17,976 bases of DNA from an uncultured Clostridia bacterium (GTDB lineage: Bacteria > Bacillota > Clostridia > Christensenellales > CAG-314). Shown in pieces: positions 1 to 7,840 of the stretch (within the stretch, counting starts at the first letter, position 1; every line of letters begins with the position of its first letter). Position numbers and translations under genes: made by a program. The stretch covers positions 1 to 17,976 of the forward strand of contig CAKPYT010000029.1 in assembly GCA_934203075.1 (NCBI GenBank), given 5' to 3'. The notes below the pieces were generated by a model, which did not search any database, was not told the DNA's origin, and worked only from the letters and a program-made list of their open reading frames with translations.

Positions 1-106
1 CTTCTCGCATTGCCTGCTTAATTTCTAGTTCCGTCAACTTGCCCCGATTTGCCAATTTGGAAAAGGCATGATTGATTTTTTCGGATAAACTGGAAAAAAT
101 TGCCAT
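1..106 (-). CDS. ffh: Signal recognition particle protein Ffh, N-terminal fragment (runs off the left edge)
   Basis: Only the first 35 codons are present; the rest lies beyond position 1. The translation begins MAIFSSLSEKINHAFSKLAN and continues RGKLTELEIKQAMRE, which is the start of the helical N domain of Ffh. The full protein is a GTPase that binds 4.5S RNA and signal peptides and docks on FtsY to deliver membrane proteins. The ATG at 106-104 overlaps the ylxM stop codon by one base (TAATG), so the two genes are translationally coupled, as in other Firmicutes. Recognition rests on the short N-terminal match plus the ylxM neighbour. The GTPase and M domains cannot be checked here. Confidence 0.9.
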   Translation of the reverse strand, partial: MAIFSSLSEKINHAFSKLANRGKLTELEIKQAMRE

Positions 107-417
107 TATAAGTTCTCCACTAATTGCAAAATTACTTTTTTCTGCTCACTTTCCGGAAGATTCGCGCATGCAAGGCTGAGATCCCCCTTCTTTTGCGCCA
201 AATGCAAAGCGGCTTCGTACCCCTCGAGCGTAGCGACGGACCGTTCCACAACGTCTCGCACGGCCTGACGCGTTACGCCGTATTGTGTGGCGATTTCCGC
301 CAGAGAAGTATCGCAATCATAATACAGGCGCAGCATTTCCCTTTGTTTTTGCGTAAGCAGGTTGCCGTAAAGATCGTTCAACGTACTGATATATACCCCG
401 ACCGTCTCCTTCGTCAT
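106..417 (-). CDS. ylxM: YlxM, putative helix-turn-helix partner of the SRP pathway
   Basis: A 103-residue, mostly helical protein. Residues about 22-66 resemble sigma-70 region 4/HTH: LTQKQREMLRLYY, then LAEIATQYGVTRQAVRDVV. YlxM-family proteins are encoded beside ffh in Firmicutes, and a streptococcal homologue has been linked to SRP function; a DNA-binding role is inferred from the fold only. The start was placed at ATG 417 rather than the in-frame ATG at 435, because the strong ribosome site GCGGAGGAG (419-427) lies between them and is correctly spaced only for 417. The stop overlaps the ffh start by one base. A promoter and a 28-bp palindrome lie directly upstream, suggesting separate transcription from ftsY and perhaps self-regulation. 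Confidence 0.93.
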   Translation of the reverse strand: MTKETVGVYISTLNDLYGNLLTQKQREMLRLYYDCDTSLAEIATQYGVTRQAVRDVVERSVATLEGYEAALHLAQKKGDLSLACANLPESEQKKVILQLVENL

Positions 418-435
418 GGCTCCTCCGCAAAACAA

Positions 436-463
436 AAGTGTAAAGCAATTTTACTTTACACTT
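436..463. promoter_or_regulatory. 28-bp palindrome between the ylxM promoter and its ribosome site
   Basis: Perfect 10-bp arms, AAGTGTAAAG (436-445) and CTTTACACTT (454-463), are separated by 8 bases. Read on the minus strand, the palindrome starts immediately after the proposed -10 box and would cover the transcription start. It is followed by a T-rich stretch and then the ylxM Shine-Dalgarno. It could be an operator, possibly for YlxM itself, a weak terminator for ftsY readthrough, or a 5' leader hairpin. The symmetry is seen directly; the role is inferred. Confidence 0.6.
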
Positions 464-492
464 AGTTTAACCGATTTTACGAATTCCGTCAA
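464..492 (-). promoter_or_regulatory. Sigma-A type promoter for ylxM-ffh
   Basis: On the minus strand, -35 TTGACG (487-492) and -10 TAAACT (464-469) are separated by 17 bases. The -35 matches 5 of 6 and the -10 matches 4 of 6 consensus positions. It lies 47 bases upstream of the ylxM ATG. No start site was measured. Confidence 0.55.
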
Positions 493-559
493 TGATTTTT
501 CTCTGATTTCTGCAGCGAAAAGGATTTTTTCCGTTGCCAAAATCCTGCAGAATACCCGT

Positions 560-585
560 TTTATAAAATTCCTTTATAAAATTCC
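560..585. repeat. 13-bp tandem duplication at the ftsY stop codon
   Basis: TTTATAAAATTCC occurs twice with no gap (560-572 and 573-585). On the coding strand each copy reads GGAATTTTATAAA. The first contains the last sense codons and the TAA stop of ftsY; the second copies them into the 3' untranslated region. Confidence 0.9.
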
Positions 586-1467
586 GTCTACAAAGTCCTG
601 CGGATCGAACTCCATGAGATCGTTGACGCCTTCCCCTACGCCGACAAACCAAACGGGCACTTCCATTTCGGAACGGATTGCGAACACAACGCCGCCTTTT
701 GCCGTTCCGTCCAGTTTTGTCAGCACAATCCCGTCCAGATGCACCGCTTCGTTAAACAGTTCTACCTGCTGCAAAGCGTTTTGCCCTGTCGTTGCGTCCA
801 GCACGATCAGATTTAACCGGTTTGCTTCCGGCAGTTCCCGCTCCACCACACGGTTGATCTTTTTCAGTTCCTCCATCAGGTTCTTTTTGTTATGCAGCCG
901 GCCGGCAGTATCGATAAGCAGCACGTCCGTATCCCGGCTTTTCATGGAGGCAACGGCATCGAACACCACTGCTGCGGGGTCTGCGCCTTCTGCATGTTTT
1001 ACGATACGTACGTTCGCACGCTGTGCCCAAACCTCCAACTGATCGCCCGCTGCGGCACGAAACGTATCGGCTGCAGCAATCAGGACGCTTTTGCCCTCTG
1101 CCTTCAATTTGGAAGCAAGTTTTCCTATGGTGGTTGTTTTTCCGACGCCGTTCACCCCGACAACGGTAATGACCGTAGGATGACGATAGGTAAAACGATC
1201 GTCTCCCAGCAGATCCAGCAGAACTTCTTTCAGCAAGCGATAGGCTTCCTCCTGAGAGGTTGTGTGATTTTCTTTCATACGATCGCGCAATTCTTCTACA
1301 ATTTCGTCCGTTGCCTGTGCTCCGACGTCGCTGGTCAGCAGCACGTCGAACAATTCGTCGAAGAAATCATCGTCGTAGACGCCTGTTTTAAACAATTGCT
1401 GTAATTTACTGCCGATTGCCTGCTTCGTTTTGCGCAGCCCCTCGGCGATCTTCGAAAAAATTCCCAT
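574..1467 (-). CDS. ftsY: Signal recognition particle receptor FtsY
   Basis: A 297-residue SRP-family GTPase at the membrane. It pairs with Ffh, and reciprocal GTP hydrolysis releases nascent chains to the translocon. Seen here: helical N domain (1-90), P-loop GVNGVGKT (104-111), DTFRAAAGDQL (134-144), DTAGR (186-190), TKLD (250-253) and the closing GVGEGVNDLMEFDP helix. The acidic A domain of enterobacterial FtsY is absent, as is usual for short Gram-positive FtsY. The start has the ribosome site GGAGAAGGAAG 10-20 bases upstream. The smc stop is 18 bases upstream, so ftsY is the last gene of plsX-rnc-smc-ftsY. Its natural partner gene ffh follows downstream but has its own promoter. Confidence 0.98.
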   Translation of the reverse strand: MGIFSKIAEGLRKTKQAIGSKLQQLFKTGVYDDDFFDELFDVLLTSDVGAQATDEIVEELRDRMKENHTTSQEEAYRLLKEVLLDLLGDDRFTYRHPTVITVVGVNGVGKTTTIGKLASKLKAEGKSVLIAAADTFRAAAGDQLEVWAQRANVRIVKHAEGADPAAVVFDAVASMKSRDTDVLLIDTAGRLHNKKNLMEELKKINRVVERELPEANRLNLIVLDATTGQNALQQVELFNEAVHLDGIVLTKLDGTAKGGVVFAIRSEMEVPVWFVGVGEGVNDLMEFDPQDFVDGIL

Positions 1468-1485
1468 ATTTGTTTCTTCCTTCTC

Positions 1486-4400
1486 CTAATCCTCAATCGT
1501 TTTAATCGCGTCGGTCAATTGTACGGAAACGATTTTGGAAACGCCTTTCTCTTCCATCGTAACACCGTACAGCATATCCGCTTCCTCCATGGTCGGCTTT
1601 TTATGGGTGATGACAAGAAACTGCGTTTCTTTTGAAAATTTACGCAAATACTTTGCGACGCGCTCTGCATTGGCATCGTCCAAAGCCGCTTCGATTTCGT
1701 CCAGCACGCAGAACGGCATCGGACGCAACTTCAGAATAGCAAATAAAATCGCTGCCGCCGTTAAGGTCCGCTCGCCGCCGCTGAGCAAAGAGATGTTTTG
1801 TAGCTTCTTTCCCGGGGGCTGTGCCTCGATTTCGATGCCGTAATCCAGTTCTTCCTTTGCTTCGTCCCTTTCTACGGTGAGTCTGGCGTGACCGCCGGCA
1901 AACAATTCTTTGAAGATTTCGCCGAAGTTCACGTTGATTTTCTCAAAGCCCTCGTTAAACCGCGCAACCATCTCTTTGGTTAAATCGGCAATAACTTTGG
2001 AAAGATCCTCGTCCGCCTGTTTCAAATCGTCCATTTGTGCCTGACGCTCTTTATAACGCTCTTCCGTGGAGGCATAGTCCTCAATTGCATTCACGTTGAC
2101 ATACCCAAGGCGAGCAATTTGCGCACGGTATTTCGTGATTTCCTTCTTGGAATCTTCGATGTTATAGTTTTCGTCCTTAAAGCGCATTGCGGAAGAATAG
2201 GTCAGGTCGTAGTCCGTTTGAATCTTTTCCTGCAACGCTTCGATATCCGTATCGATTCGTTCCAGATTGTATTCCTCTTTCATACGGTTATCTTTCAGGC
2301 GCTGAATTTCCTGCGTGTAGAAATCCCGATCCCGATCCGCTTCGGAAAAGGCTTTTTGCAAGTCTTCTTTTCGCTGATCCACGTTGAGAATCTGCGCCTT
2401 GACTTCTTCCAGCTGTTTTACTTCGTCTCCCGTATTCTCCAGACGGCGATACTCGTTCTGGAATTGCGTAATAACGAAAAGGTTGTTCTCGATCCCCTTT
2501 CGATTGCCGGCAAGCGTTCGTTCCAACTGCTCCCGACGTGTTTCCAGTTGTCCTTTCTGACGTTCCTCCGCTTCAAGATTGGAAACGATGCCGGCAATTT
2601 TCAAGCGCAAAGAAGTAATTTCTTCCTGCAGCTTTTCCCGCCGTTCTTTCAGAGATTTGTATTCCCCCTGATTGAGCGATACGTCACTGTTGTTGCTGAC
2701 CTTCAACTCTTCCAGACGCTTGATGTTTTTCTCATTATTTGCCGCTTCTTCCGCAATTTCGGAGATGCGTTGTTTTGCGGCGGCCGCTTCGTCGCGCAAG
2801 GCGGCGTAGCGCTCCCTCTCACTGCCGGTCAAGGCATTGGAACGGCGAATTTTTTCATCCGTCGTCGCCATTTCGATTTGCAGATTCTGTGTCCTGGCTC
2901 GATTTTGCTCCACGGCCTCCTGCAAACCGCGAAGTTCCCGTTCCGACTGTGCTTTGATCTGCTGCAACTCTGCCAATTGTGCCCGGGAGGACTGTACCTT
3001 CTTTTGCATTTCCGCAATTTCCCGATCGTGCGAGAGTAATCCGTTGCTCTCGCTCTTTCGGCTGCCGCCGGAAATGGATCCGCTCGGGAGGATCATATCT
3101 CCTTCCAAAGTAACGAGGCGGTACTGATAGCGATACTTGCGACTCAGCTGAACTGCCACGTCGATGTTTTCTACCACGACGGTACTTCCGAGCAAACTTA
3201 AAAACACGTTACGATAAGCATCGTCGAATGAAACCAGATCCGCAGCGACACCGAGGCATCCGGGTTCTTTCAGAATCTGACGATCCTCCAGGCGCTTCGG
3301 TTTGACGCTTGTGAGCGGCAAAAACGTGATTCGGCCGAATTTATTCTGCTTCAGATAGCGTATGATATATTTTGCGTCTTCTTCGTCCTTCGTTACGACG
3401 TTCTGAATGGCACTGCCAAGCGCCACCTCAATTGCGATTTCGTATTCCTTCGGCACATGCACGAGGTTTGCAACCACCCCTTGCACGCGTTGCCGCAAAG
3501 AGGCGTTGGCTGCAACGTCTTTCATCAACAATTTTACGCTGCCGGCAAACCCATCGTAGTTTTCTGCCACCTGCTGCAGCAATTTTAACTTCGCCTCGTC
3601 CACCGCAACGGACTCCGCAACGGCAGACAGTTTTTTAGCCGTCTCGTTCGCCTTTTCCGTGCAGATGCGAAGCGCCTCGTCCGCCTCTTTTGATGCCGCA
3701 CGCAGTGCGTCTTGCTCTGCCTGCAGGCGCTGTACTTCTTTGGTCAGATCCGACTTATCGCCTTCGAATTTGCCGACCTTCTCCTGAATGCGCGTTTCTT
3801 CCGCCTCGATTTCACCGATGCGGCGTTCTAAAGTTTCCTTTTCCGTAGCGAGACTTGCTCTGCGGCTTTTTGCGATTGTCAGATCATCCAACAGTTTCAG
3901 GACTTCGCTTTGCGAGTCTTCGACCTTTCCCTGATTAAAGGAAATTTGTTCGATGAGTTCCAGATTCTTTTCGTTCAGCGCCGTCAATTGCTTTGCCAAA
4001 AAAGCGTGTTCCTGCTGTTTTTCCTGCTTTTCGCCTTCGAGACGATCCAATTCCCTCACGATGGAATCGATTTCTTCTTTCGCCGCTTGCAGTTCCGTCG
4101 TCAGCCGCTCGTTCTGTTCTTTCAGGTTTTTCATCCTTTCCAGAATCAGTCTGCCCTCACCGGACTGGCGCTCCAGACCTACGGTTAAATCCAATTCCTT
4201 GTTCTTTAATTCGTTCAGTTCCAGATCGACGTTGTTTTTATCCTGCAGAGCCTGTTCGTAACGCTGAAATGCTTCCACATATTTGGAATCGGCAAAAGTG
4301 TATTCTTCGTCGATCGCCTTCATCCGCTCACGGATGATATCTTTTTCCTTGCTGGCGTTATCGTAGTTGTAGATATAGGTGTTGACTTCATGATATTTTA

Positions 4401-5064
4401 ATGCGTCGCGCAACTCCAGATATTTCTTTGCGTCCGCAGATTGCTTCTTGAGCGGAGCAAGCTGACGTTCCAATTCCTCCAGAATTCCATAACTCTGACG
4501 CATATTATCCCGCGTTCTTTCCAGCTTCCGCTCCGTTTCCACCTTCTTTGCGCGGAATTTAGAGATCCCGAGAGCTTCTTCGAAAATGGCGCGGCGATCT
4601 TCCGGTTTCGAATTCAGAATCGCATCGATTCTGCCCTGACCGACAATCGAATAACCTTCCCGCCCAAGGCCGGCCTCTCTTAGCAGTGCCGTGATATCCT
4701 TCAGTAAGGCCTTGTTCCGGTTCAGCAGGTATTCGCTTTCTCCCGTACGATACAACTTACGGGAAATAACAACTTCGTCGAATTCGATGGGGAAAATGCG
4801 ATCCTTATTATCGAAATACATGGATGCTTCGCAATAACTCATGGATTTGCGATGTTCCGTGCCGTTAAAGATCAAATCCTGCATGCCTTTTCCGCGCAGC
4901 ATCTTGGCGCTCTGCTCGCCAAGCACCCAGCGAATCGTATCCGCAACGTTGCTCTTGCCGCATCCATTCGGCCCCACGATTCCCGTGATGCCGTAATCGA
5001 AAGGCAATTCTATTTTATCCGCAAAGGATTTAAATCCGTATACTTCCAGTTTTTTCAGATTCAT
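1486..5064 (-). CDS. smc: Chromosome segregation ATPase SMC
   Basis: A 1192-residue SMC protein, normal for bacteria. It forms the core of the ScpAB-SMC condensin that loads near the origin and extrudes DNA loops. Order: head with Walker A GPNGCGKS (31-38); N-terminal coiled coil rich in E, K, Q and L (about 170-500); hinge (about 505-660, including YDGFAGSVKLLM and GVVANLVHVPKEYEIAIEVALG); returning coiled coil; ABC signature LSGGERTLTAAAILFAI (from about 1094); Walker B FCVLDEIEAALDD (about 1118-1130); and H-loop FLVITHKK. All ATPase motifs look intact. The start ATG overlaps the rnc stop as ATGA (5061-5064), indicating coupled translation. scpA and scpB are not in the window. Confidence 0.98.
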   Translation of the reverse strand: MNLKKLEVYGFKSFADKIELPFDYGITGIVGPNGCGKSNVADTIRWVLGEQSAKMLRGKGMQDLIFNGTEHRKSMSYCEASMYFDNKDRIFPIEFDEVVISRKLYRTGESEYLLNRNKALLKDITALLREAGLGREGYSIVGQGRIDAILNSKPEDRRAIFEEALGISKFRAKKVETERKLERTRDNMRQSYGILEELERQLAPLKKQSADAKKYLELRDALKYHEVNTYIYNYDNASKEKDIIRERMKAIDEEYTFADSKYVEAFQRYEQALQDKNNVDLELNELKNKELDLTVGLERQSGEGRLILERMKNLKEQNERLTTELQAAKEEIDSIVRELDRLEGEKQEKQQEHAFLAKQLTALNEKNLELIEQISFNQGKVEDSQSEVLKLLDDLTIAKSRRASLATEKETLERRIGEIEAEETRIQEKVGKFEGDKSDLTKEVQRLQAEQDALRAASKEADEALRICTEKANETAKKLSAVAESVAVDEAKLKLLQQVAENYDGFAGSVKLLMKDVAANASLRQRVQGVVANLVHVPKEYEIAIEVALGSAIQNVVTKDEEDAKYIIRYLKQNKFGRITFLPLTSVKPKRLEDRQILKEPGCLGVAADLVSFDDAYRNVFLSLLGSTVVVENIDVAVQLSRKYRYQYRLVTLEGDMILPSGSISGGSRKSESNGLLSHDREIAEMQKKVQSSRAQLAELQQIKAQSERELRGLQEAVEQNRARTQNLQIEMATTDEKIRRSNALTGSERERYAALRDEAAAAKQRISEIAEEAANNEKNIKRLEELKVSNNSDVSLNQGEYKSLKERREKLQEEITSLRLKIAGIVSNLEAEERQKGQLETRREQLERTLAGNRKGIENNLFVITQFQNEYRRLENTGDEVKQLEEVKAQILNVDQRKEDLQKAFSEADRDRDFYTQEIQRLKDNRMKEEYNLERIDTDIEALQEKIQTDYDLTYSSAMRFKDENYNIEDSKKEITKYRAQIARLGYVNVNAIEDYASTEERYKERQAQMDDLKQADEDLSKVIADLTKEMVARFNEGFEKINVNFGEIFKELFAGGHARLTVERDEAKEELDYGIEIEAQPPGKKLQNISLLSGGERTLTAAAILFAILKLRPMPFCVLDEIEAALDDANAERVAKYLRKFSKETQFLVITHKKPTMEEADMLYGVTMEEKGVSKIVSVQLTDAIKTIED

Positions 5065-5762
5065 TGTTTTTTCTCTCTCGTCGTTAGTTTTAGGTATGCT
5101 TGTTTCGATGCTTCCAACTGAGCTTCCGCCTTACTGTGCCCGCTTCCTTCCCCATAAGGGACGTGGTCGATCTGCACTTCAAAGCGGAAGGTCGGGTCAT
5201 GATCCGGCCCGCTGCGGGAGAGCAATCGATACTCCAGCACGGAACCCTTGTGACTCTGCACCAATTCGTATAAGGCAGTTTTATAGTCCGAAATTACGTC
5301 TGCGTGAATAGCGCCATCGATTTCTTGCGTCAGCTGCTTCAAAACGCACTTTACGGCCCGTGTCAGCCCTCCGTCCAAATAGATGGCCCCGATGACCGCT
5401 TCGAACAAATTGGCAAAAATCTTTCTTTTTGAAGGTTTTCCCGTGTTCTGTTCACTGTTGCCCAATCGCAGAAAACGATCCAGCCCGGTGCGTTCTATGA
5501 TACCGGCAATCGACTCCGTCGAGACGGTTTTACTGCGGACTTTACTGAAAACCCCTTCGTCCCGATCCGGATAGGTGCCGTACATATACGTCGTTACGGC
5601 AAAACTTAAAATAGAATCGCCTAAAAACTCCAGCCGCTCGTTGCTTTCGCATCCGTGTTCGTTTGCATACGACGAATGCGTTAATGCCGTCAATAATAAT
5701 GCCGCATCGTTAAAGCGGTAGCCGATGCACTGTTCCGCTTCGAATTTCTGCCTTCTATTCAT
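5061..5762 (-). CDS. rnc: Ribonuclease III
   Basis: A 233-residue double-strand-specific endoribonuclease that processes rRNA precursors and structured mRNAs. The N-terminal nuclease domain has the signature NERLEFLGDSIL (41-52), giving metal ligands E45 and D49, and E121 in NLFEAVIGAIYLDGG. The position equivalent to E. coli D114 is Asn (N118, codon AAT at 5411-5409), which is unusual for a metal ligand. A double-stranded RNA-binding domain spans about 155-226 (DYKTALYELVQ, ending HSKAEAQLEASKQAYLKL). The start ATG lies inside the end of plsX (8-base overlap) with an AGGAAA ribosome site upstream, and the stop overlaps smc. The plsX-rnc-smc-ftsY order is typical of Firmicutes, though acpP, often found between plsX and rnc, is missing. 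Confidence 0.97.
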   Translation of the reverse strand: MNRRQKFEAEQCIGYRFNDAALLLTALTHSSYANEHGCESNERLEFLGDSILSFAVTTYMYGTYPDRDEGVFSKVRSKTVSTESIAGIIERTGLDRFLRLGNSEQNTGKPSKRKIFANLFEAVIGAIYLDGGLTRAVKCVLKQLTQEIDGAIHADVISDYKTALYELVQSHKGSVLEYRLLSRSGPDHDPTFRFEVQIDHVPYGEGSGHSKAEAQLEASKQAYLKLTTREKKQ

Positions 5763-6783
5763 GGGCTGTTTCCTGTGCGGTTTTTGCCGCGATGCCTTCG
5801 CGGATATGCTCTACCAGGCCATTGGTGTCCATATCCAGAACCTGTTCGATCGATCCGCAAATCGACTCCGCCTTGGAACTTCCGTGCGATTTAATCACCA
5901 ATTTTTCGCACCCCAGGAAAGGCGCCCCGCCTTTTTTATTGTAATCCATCAATGTTTTGATGTTGTTAAAACTCTTTTTCAAAAACAATCCGCCGATTTT
6001 ACCGCTGATACTGCCGTAAACCTCCTTTTTGATGGTCGAAAGCAGCATTAACCCTGCCCCCTCAATCGATTTCAGAGCGACGTTGCCGGCAAACCCGTCC
6101 GTCACCACAACGTCCACTTCTCCCATCAAAATATCGCGTGCCTCGATATTGCCGATAAAATTCAGTGACGGCATTGCCTTCAGCAGAGGGAACGTTTCGT
6201 GCACCAATTCGTTTCCCTTCTTATCTTCCGTGCCGTTCGAAAGCAGTCCGACACGCGGATTTTCGATATGGCAGATGCTTTTCATATACGCTTGCCCCAT
6301 CAAAGCAAAATCGCAAAGCATGTTCGGCTTGCAATCCACATTGGCCCCGCAATCGATCAGCAAAACGTTTCCTCCTTTTTTGGTAGGCAGCAAAGGAGCC
6401 AGCGCCGGGCGGGAAATGCCGCGGATTCTGCCGATGCGCAGCGTAGCCCCTGTCAAAACGGCGCCGGTGCTTCCCGCGGAAACCAAGCCGATACATTCGT
6501 CATCCGTCTTGACGCGCTCCAGTGCAACGACCAGGGACGAGTCCTTCTTCTGGCGGATGGCAAGCGTCGGTGCCTCGTTATTTGTGATGACCTCTTTCGC
6601 GTCCACAATTTCCGTCCGGGACGAATCGTACTCCGCCCCCTGCAATTTTTCTGAAATAATATCCCGGTTCCCCACCAGCACCAGAAACAACTCCTTATGC
6701 TTTTGCAATGCCAGCAGGCAGCCTTTTAAGATTTCGTCCGGCGCATGGTCTCCGCCGAAAACGTCCACTACAACTTTTTTCAT
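5755..6783 (-). CDS. plsX: Phosphate acyltransferase PlsX
   Basis: A 342-residue soluble enzyme that converts acyl-ACP and phosphate to acyl-phosphate, the donor used by PlsY in the first step of phosphatidic acid synthesis. It begins MKKVVVDVFGGDHAPDEILK (family form: DxMGGDxAP) and contains NNEAPTLAIRQKKDSSLV, GLVSAGSTGAVLTGA, LIDCGANVDCKP, GNIEARDILMGEVDVVVTDGFAGNV and FLGCEKLVIKSHGSS. The frame can be extended 13 codons upstream, but ATG 6783 was chosen because GGGAGAA lies 5-11 bases before it and the family starts there. It is the first gene of the operon, behind a strong promoter (6834-6862). No fab or acpP genes are linked, unlike in Bacillus. Confidence 0.97.
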   Translation of the reverse strand: MKKVVVDVFGGDHAPDEILKGCLLALQKHKELFLVLVGNRDIISEKLQGAEYDSSRTEIVDAKEVITNNEAPTLAIRQKKDSSLVVALERVKTDDECIGLVSAGSTGAVLTGATLRIGRIRGISRPALAPLLPTKKGGNVLLIDCGANVDCKPNMLCDFALMGQAYMKSICHIENPRVGLLSNGTEDKKGNELVHETFPLLKAMPSLNFIGNIEARDILMGEVDVVVTDGFAGNVALKSIEGAGLMLLSTIKKEVYGSISGKIGGLFLKKSFNNIKTLMDYNKKGGAPFLGCEKLVIKSHGSSKAESICGSIEQVLDMDTNGLVEHIREGIAAKTAQETAHE

Positions 6784-6799
6784 CTGATTCTCCCGAATA

Positions 6800-6817
6800 T
6801 GCCGTTGGAAAACGGCA
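6800..6817. promoter_or_regulatory. Small hairpin in the plsX leader
   Basis: TGCCGTT and AACGGCA form a 7-bp stem with a 4-base loop in the short leader between the plsX -10 box and the ribosome site. It may affect message stability. No FapR-type lipid operator was recognised by eye. Confidence 0.4.
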
Positions 6818-6833
6818 ACCACATAGTTTTTAT

Positions 6834-6862
6834 ATTATACCAATTTACCGGCTCTTTTTCAA
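6834..6862 (-). promoter_or_regulatory. Strong sigma-A type promoter for plsX-rnc-smc-ftsY
   Basis: On the minus strand, -35 TTGAAA (6857-6862), a 17-base spacer, and a perfect -10 TATAAT (6834-6839). Transcription should start near 6827, giving a leader of about 45 bases before the plsX ATG. Confidence 0.8.
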
Positions 6863-7065
6863 GCGAAAAAGGATGTGTTTCACAAAAATCAAGGATGTTT
6901 CACGCCGAATTCCGGATAGGGCTTTCAACGGCACGTCCGAAAACGAAAATCGTGGAATTTTTAAGATCCCGAAAGGCCTTTTCCGGTTTGTTTTCCTTCT
7001 GTTCCGCAGGAAAAGCCCCGGTACAAACCCCTTCCGCAAACAAGGCGTGCTTTCGCCGCGGCAGA
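6863..7065. other. Non-coding gap between the plsX promoter and the rpmF terminator
   Basis: About 200 bases with no convincing gene. Open frames here have no ribosome site or family resemblance. The only structures seen are a near-direct repeat, GGATGTGTTTCAC (6871-6883) and GGATGTTTCAC (6893-6903), just upstream of the plsX -35 box, and a loop-less palindrome AAAGGCCTTT (6972-6981). A small RNA cannot be excluded. Confidence 0.4.
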
Positions 7066-7107
7066 CACGAAAAAACGGCGGGTGCGAAAAATCGCACTCG
7101 CCGTTTT
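7066..7107 (-). terminator. Intrinsic terminator after rpmF
   Basis: A 16-bp stem (7072-7087 with 7092-7107, one G-T mismatch in the middle) has a 4-base loop. On the minus strand it is followed by TTTTTT. It lies 17 bases past the rpmF stop. The A-tract on the other side makes it potentially bidirectional. Confidence 0.85.
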
Positions 7108-7123
7108 CTCTGTTTCACAGTGA

Positions 7124-7312
7124 TTATTGTTTCTTTTGCTTCAGTTCTACGATTTGTTTTCCGTCGTAGTAACCGCAGTGTTTGCACACTCTGTGAGCCA
7201 ATTTCGACTCGTGACATTGTGGGCATTGTTCCAATGCAGGCGCACTTACTTTCCAGTTCGCTGCGCGCGTATGTTTTCTTTGCTTGGATACTTTACTTTT
7301 TGGTACTGCCAT
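7124..7312 (-). CDS. rpmF: 50S ribosomal protein L32
   Basis: A 62-residue ribosomal protein beginning MAVPKSKVSKQRKHTRAANW, the family hallmark (MAVPKxKxSKxRxxxRR). A zinc-ribbon follows: CPQC and CKHC flanking ESKLAHRV, the four-cysteine (C+) form that binds zinc. The start was set at ATG 7312 because GGAGGTG lies about 9-15 bases upstream; the longer frame has no family support. It follows yceD by 17 bases, the widely conserved yceD-rpmF pair, and is followed directly by a strong terminator. Confidence 0.98.
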   Translation of the reverse strand: MAVPKSKVSKQRKHTRAANWKVSAPALEQCPQCHESKLAHRVCKHCGYYDGKQIVELKQKKQ

Positions 7313-7329
7313 TTCTATCGCACCTCCGA

Positions 7330-7818
7330 TTAAAATTTCATTTCCCGCAATGCGGCAAAGGGATTGTTTTTGCCGGCTTCTTCTGCCTCGCAAGAACAGG
7401 CTGTCTCGTTGCGATTACAGAAGCATTTGGGGCAAAGCCCTTTGCAGTCCTCCCTGCACGTGACACTGCTCGGCAAATCTAACACGATTTCGTCGGCAAC
7501 GGCCTGCTGCAGCGGGACTTCATTCTTCTCGTAACCGTAACTGTCGTCCTGCGGAGTTTTTGCAAATACGACGTGAAACGGAAGTGAAAAACTCTTTTTC
7601 GTTTTCGTGCCGCATCTGTCACAAAGACAAGTTATCGCAAAAGTCACCGTCGCATCCACTACGATATCCTTGCCTTCGGCACGGTACGTTCCCGTCACGA
7701 CACACGCTTCGCAAAACTGCCCGTCGGCATACGGCAAAATGTCGTTTTCCAACGGAATGCTTTGTTCAAACGGATAAGTCGTCCCTTCGTTATGCAACGC
7801 TTTTACTACGTCTATCAT
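7330..7818 (-). CDS. YceD family (DUF177) protein, YlbN-like
   Basis: A 162-residue protein of the DUF177/YceD family, encoded before rpmF in most bacteria. The family has been connected with 23S rRNA accumulation in some organisms, but its exact role is unsettled. Seen here: the CLCDRCG cysteine pair in the middle and the conserved C-terminal cluster DCKGLCPKCFCNRNETACSC, which probably binds a metal. The start at ATG 7818 has GGAGAAA directly upstream and its own promoter; the frame's 17 extra upstream codons would run through the promoter. It corresponds to B. subtilis ylbN. Here it sits downstream of pta-ackA, an arrangement also known in clostridia. Confidence 0.93.
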   Translation of the reverse strand: MIDVVKALHNEGTTYPFEQSIPLENDILPYADGQFCEACVVTGTYRAEGKDIVVDATVTFAITCLCDRCGTKTKKSFSLPFHVVFAKTPQDDSYGYEKNEVPLQQAVADEIVLDLPSSVTCREDCKGLCPKCFCNRNETACSCEAEEAGKNNPFAALREMKF

Positions 7819-7840
7819 ATTTCTCCGTAATAACGCAACT

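Noticed and set aside
2035..3039. Plus-strand open frame of 334 codons inside smc
   Set aside because: It is a mirror of the SMC coiled coil, rich in F, L and R as expected from the complement of E/K/Q-rich coding sequence, with no ribosome site or family features.
6972..6981. Palindrome AAAGGCCTTT in the plsX upstream gap
   Set aside because: No loop, no T run and no promoter nearby; such 10-base palindromes occur by chance.
6745..7482. Long plus-strand open frame of 245 codons over the plsX promoter, rpmF and yceD
   Set aside because: It lies opposite rpmF and yceD, which have clear family matches, ribosome sites, a promoter and a terminator; the plus frame has none of these.
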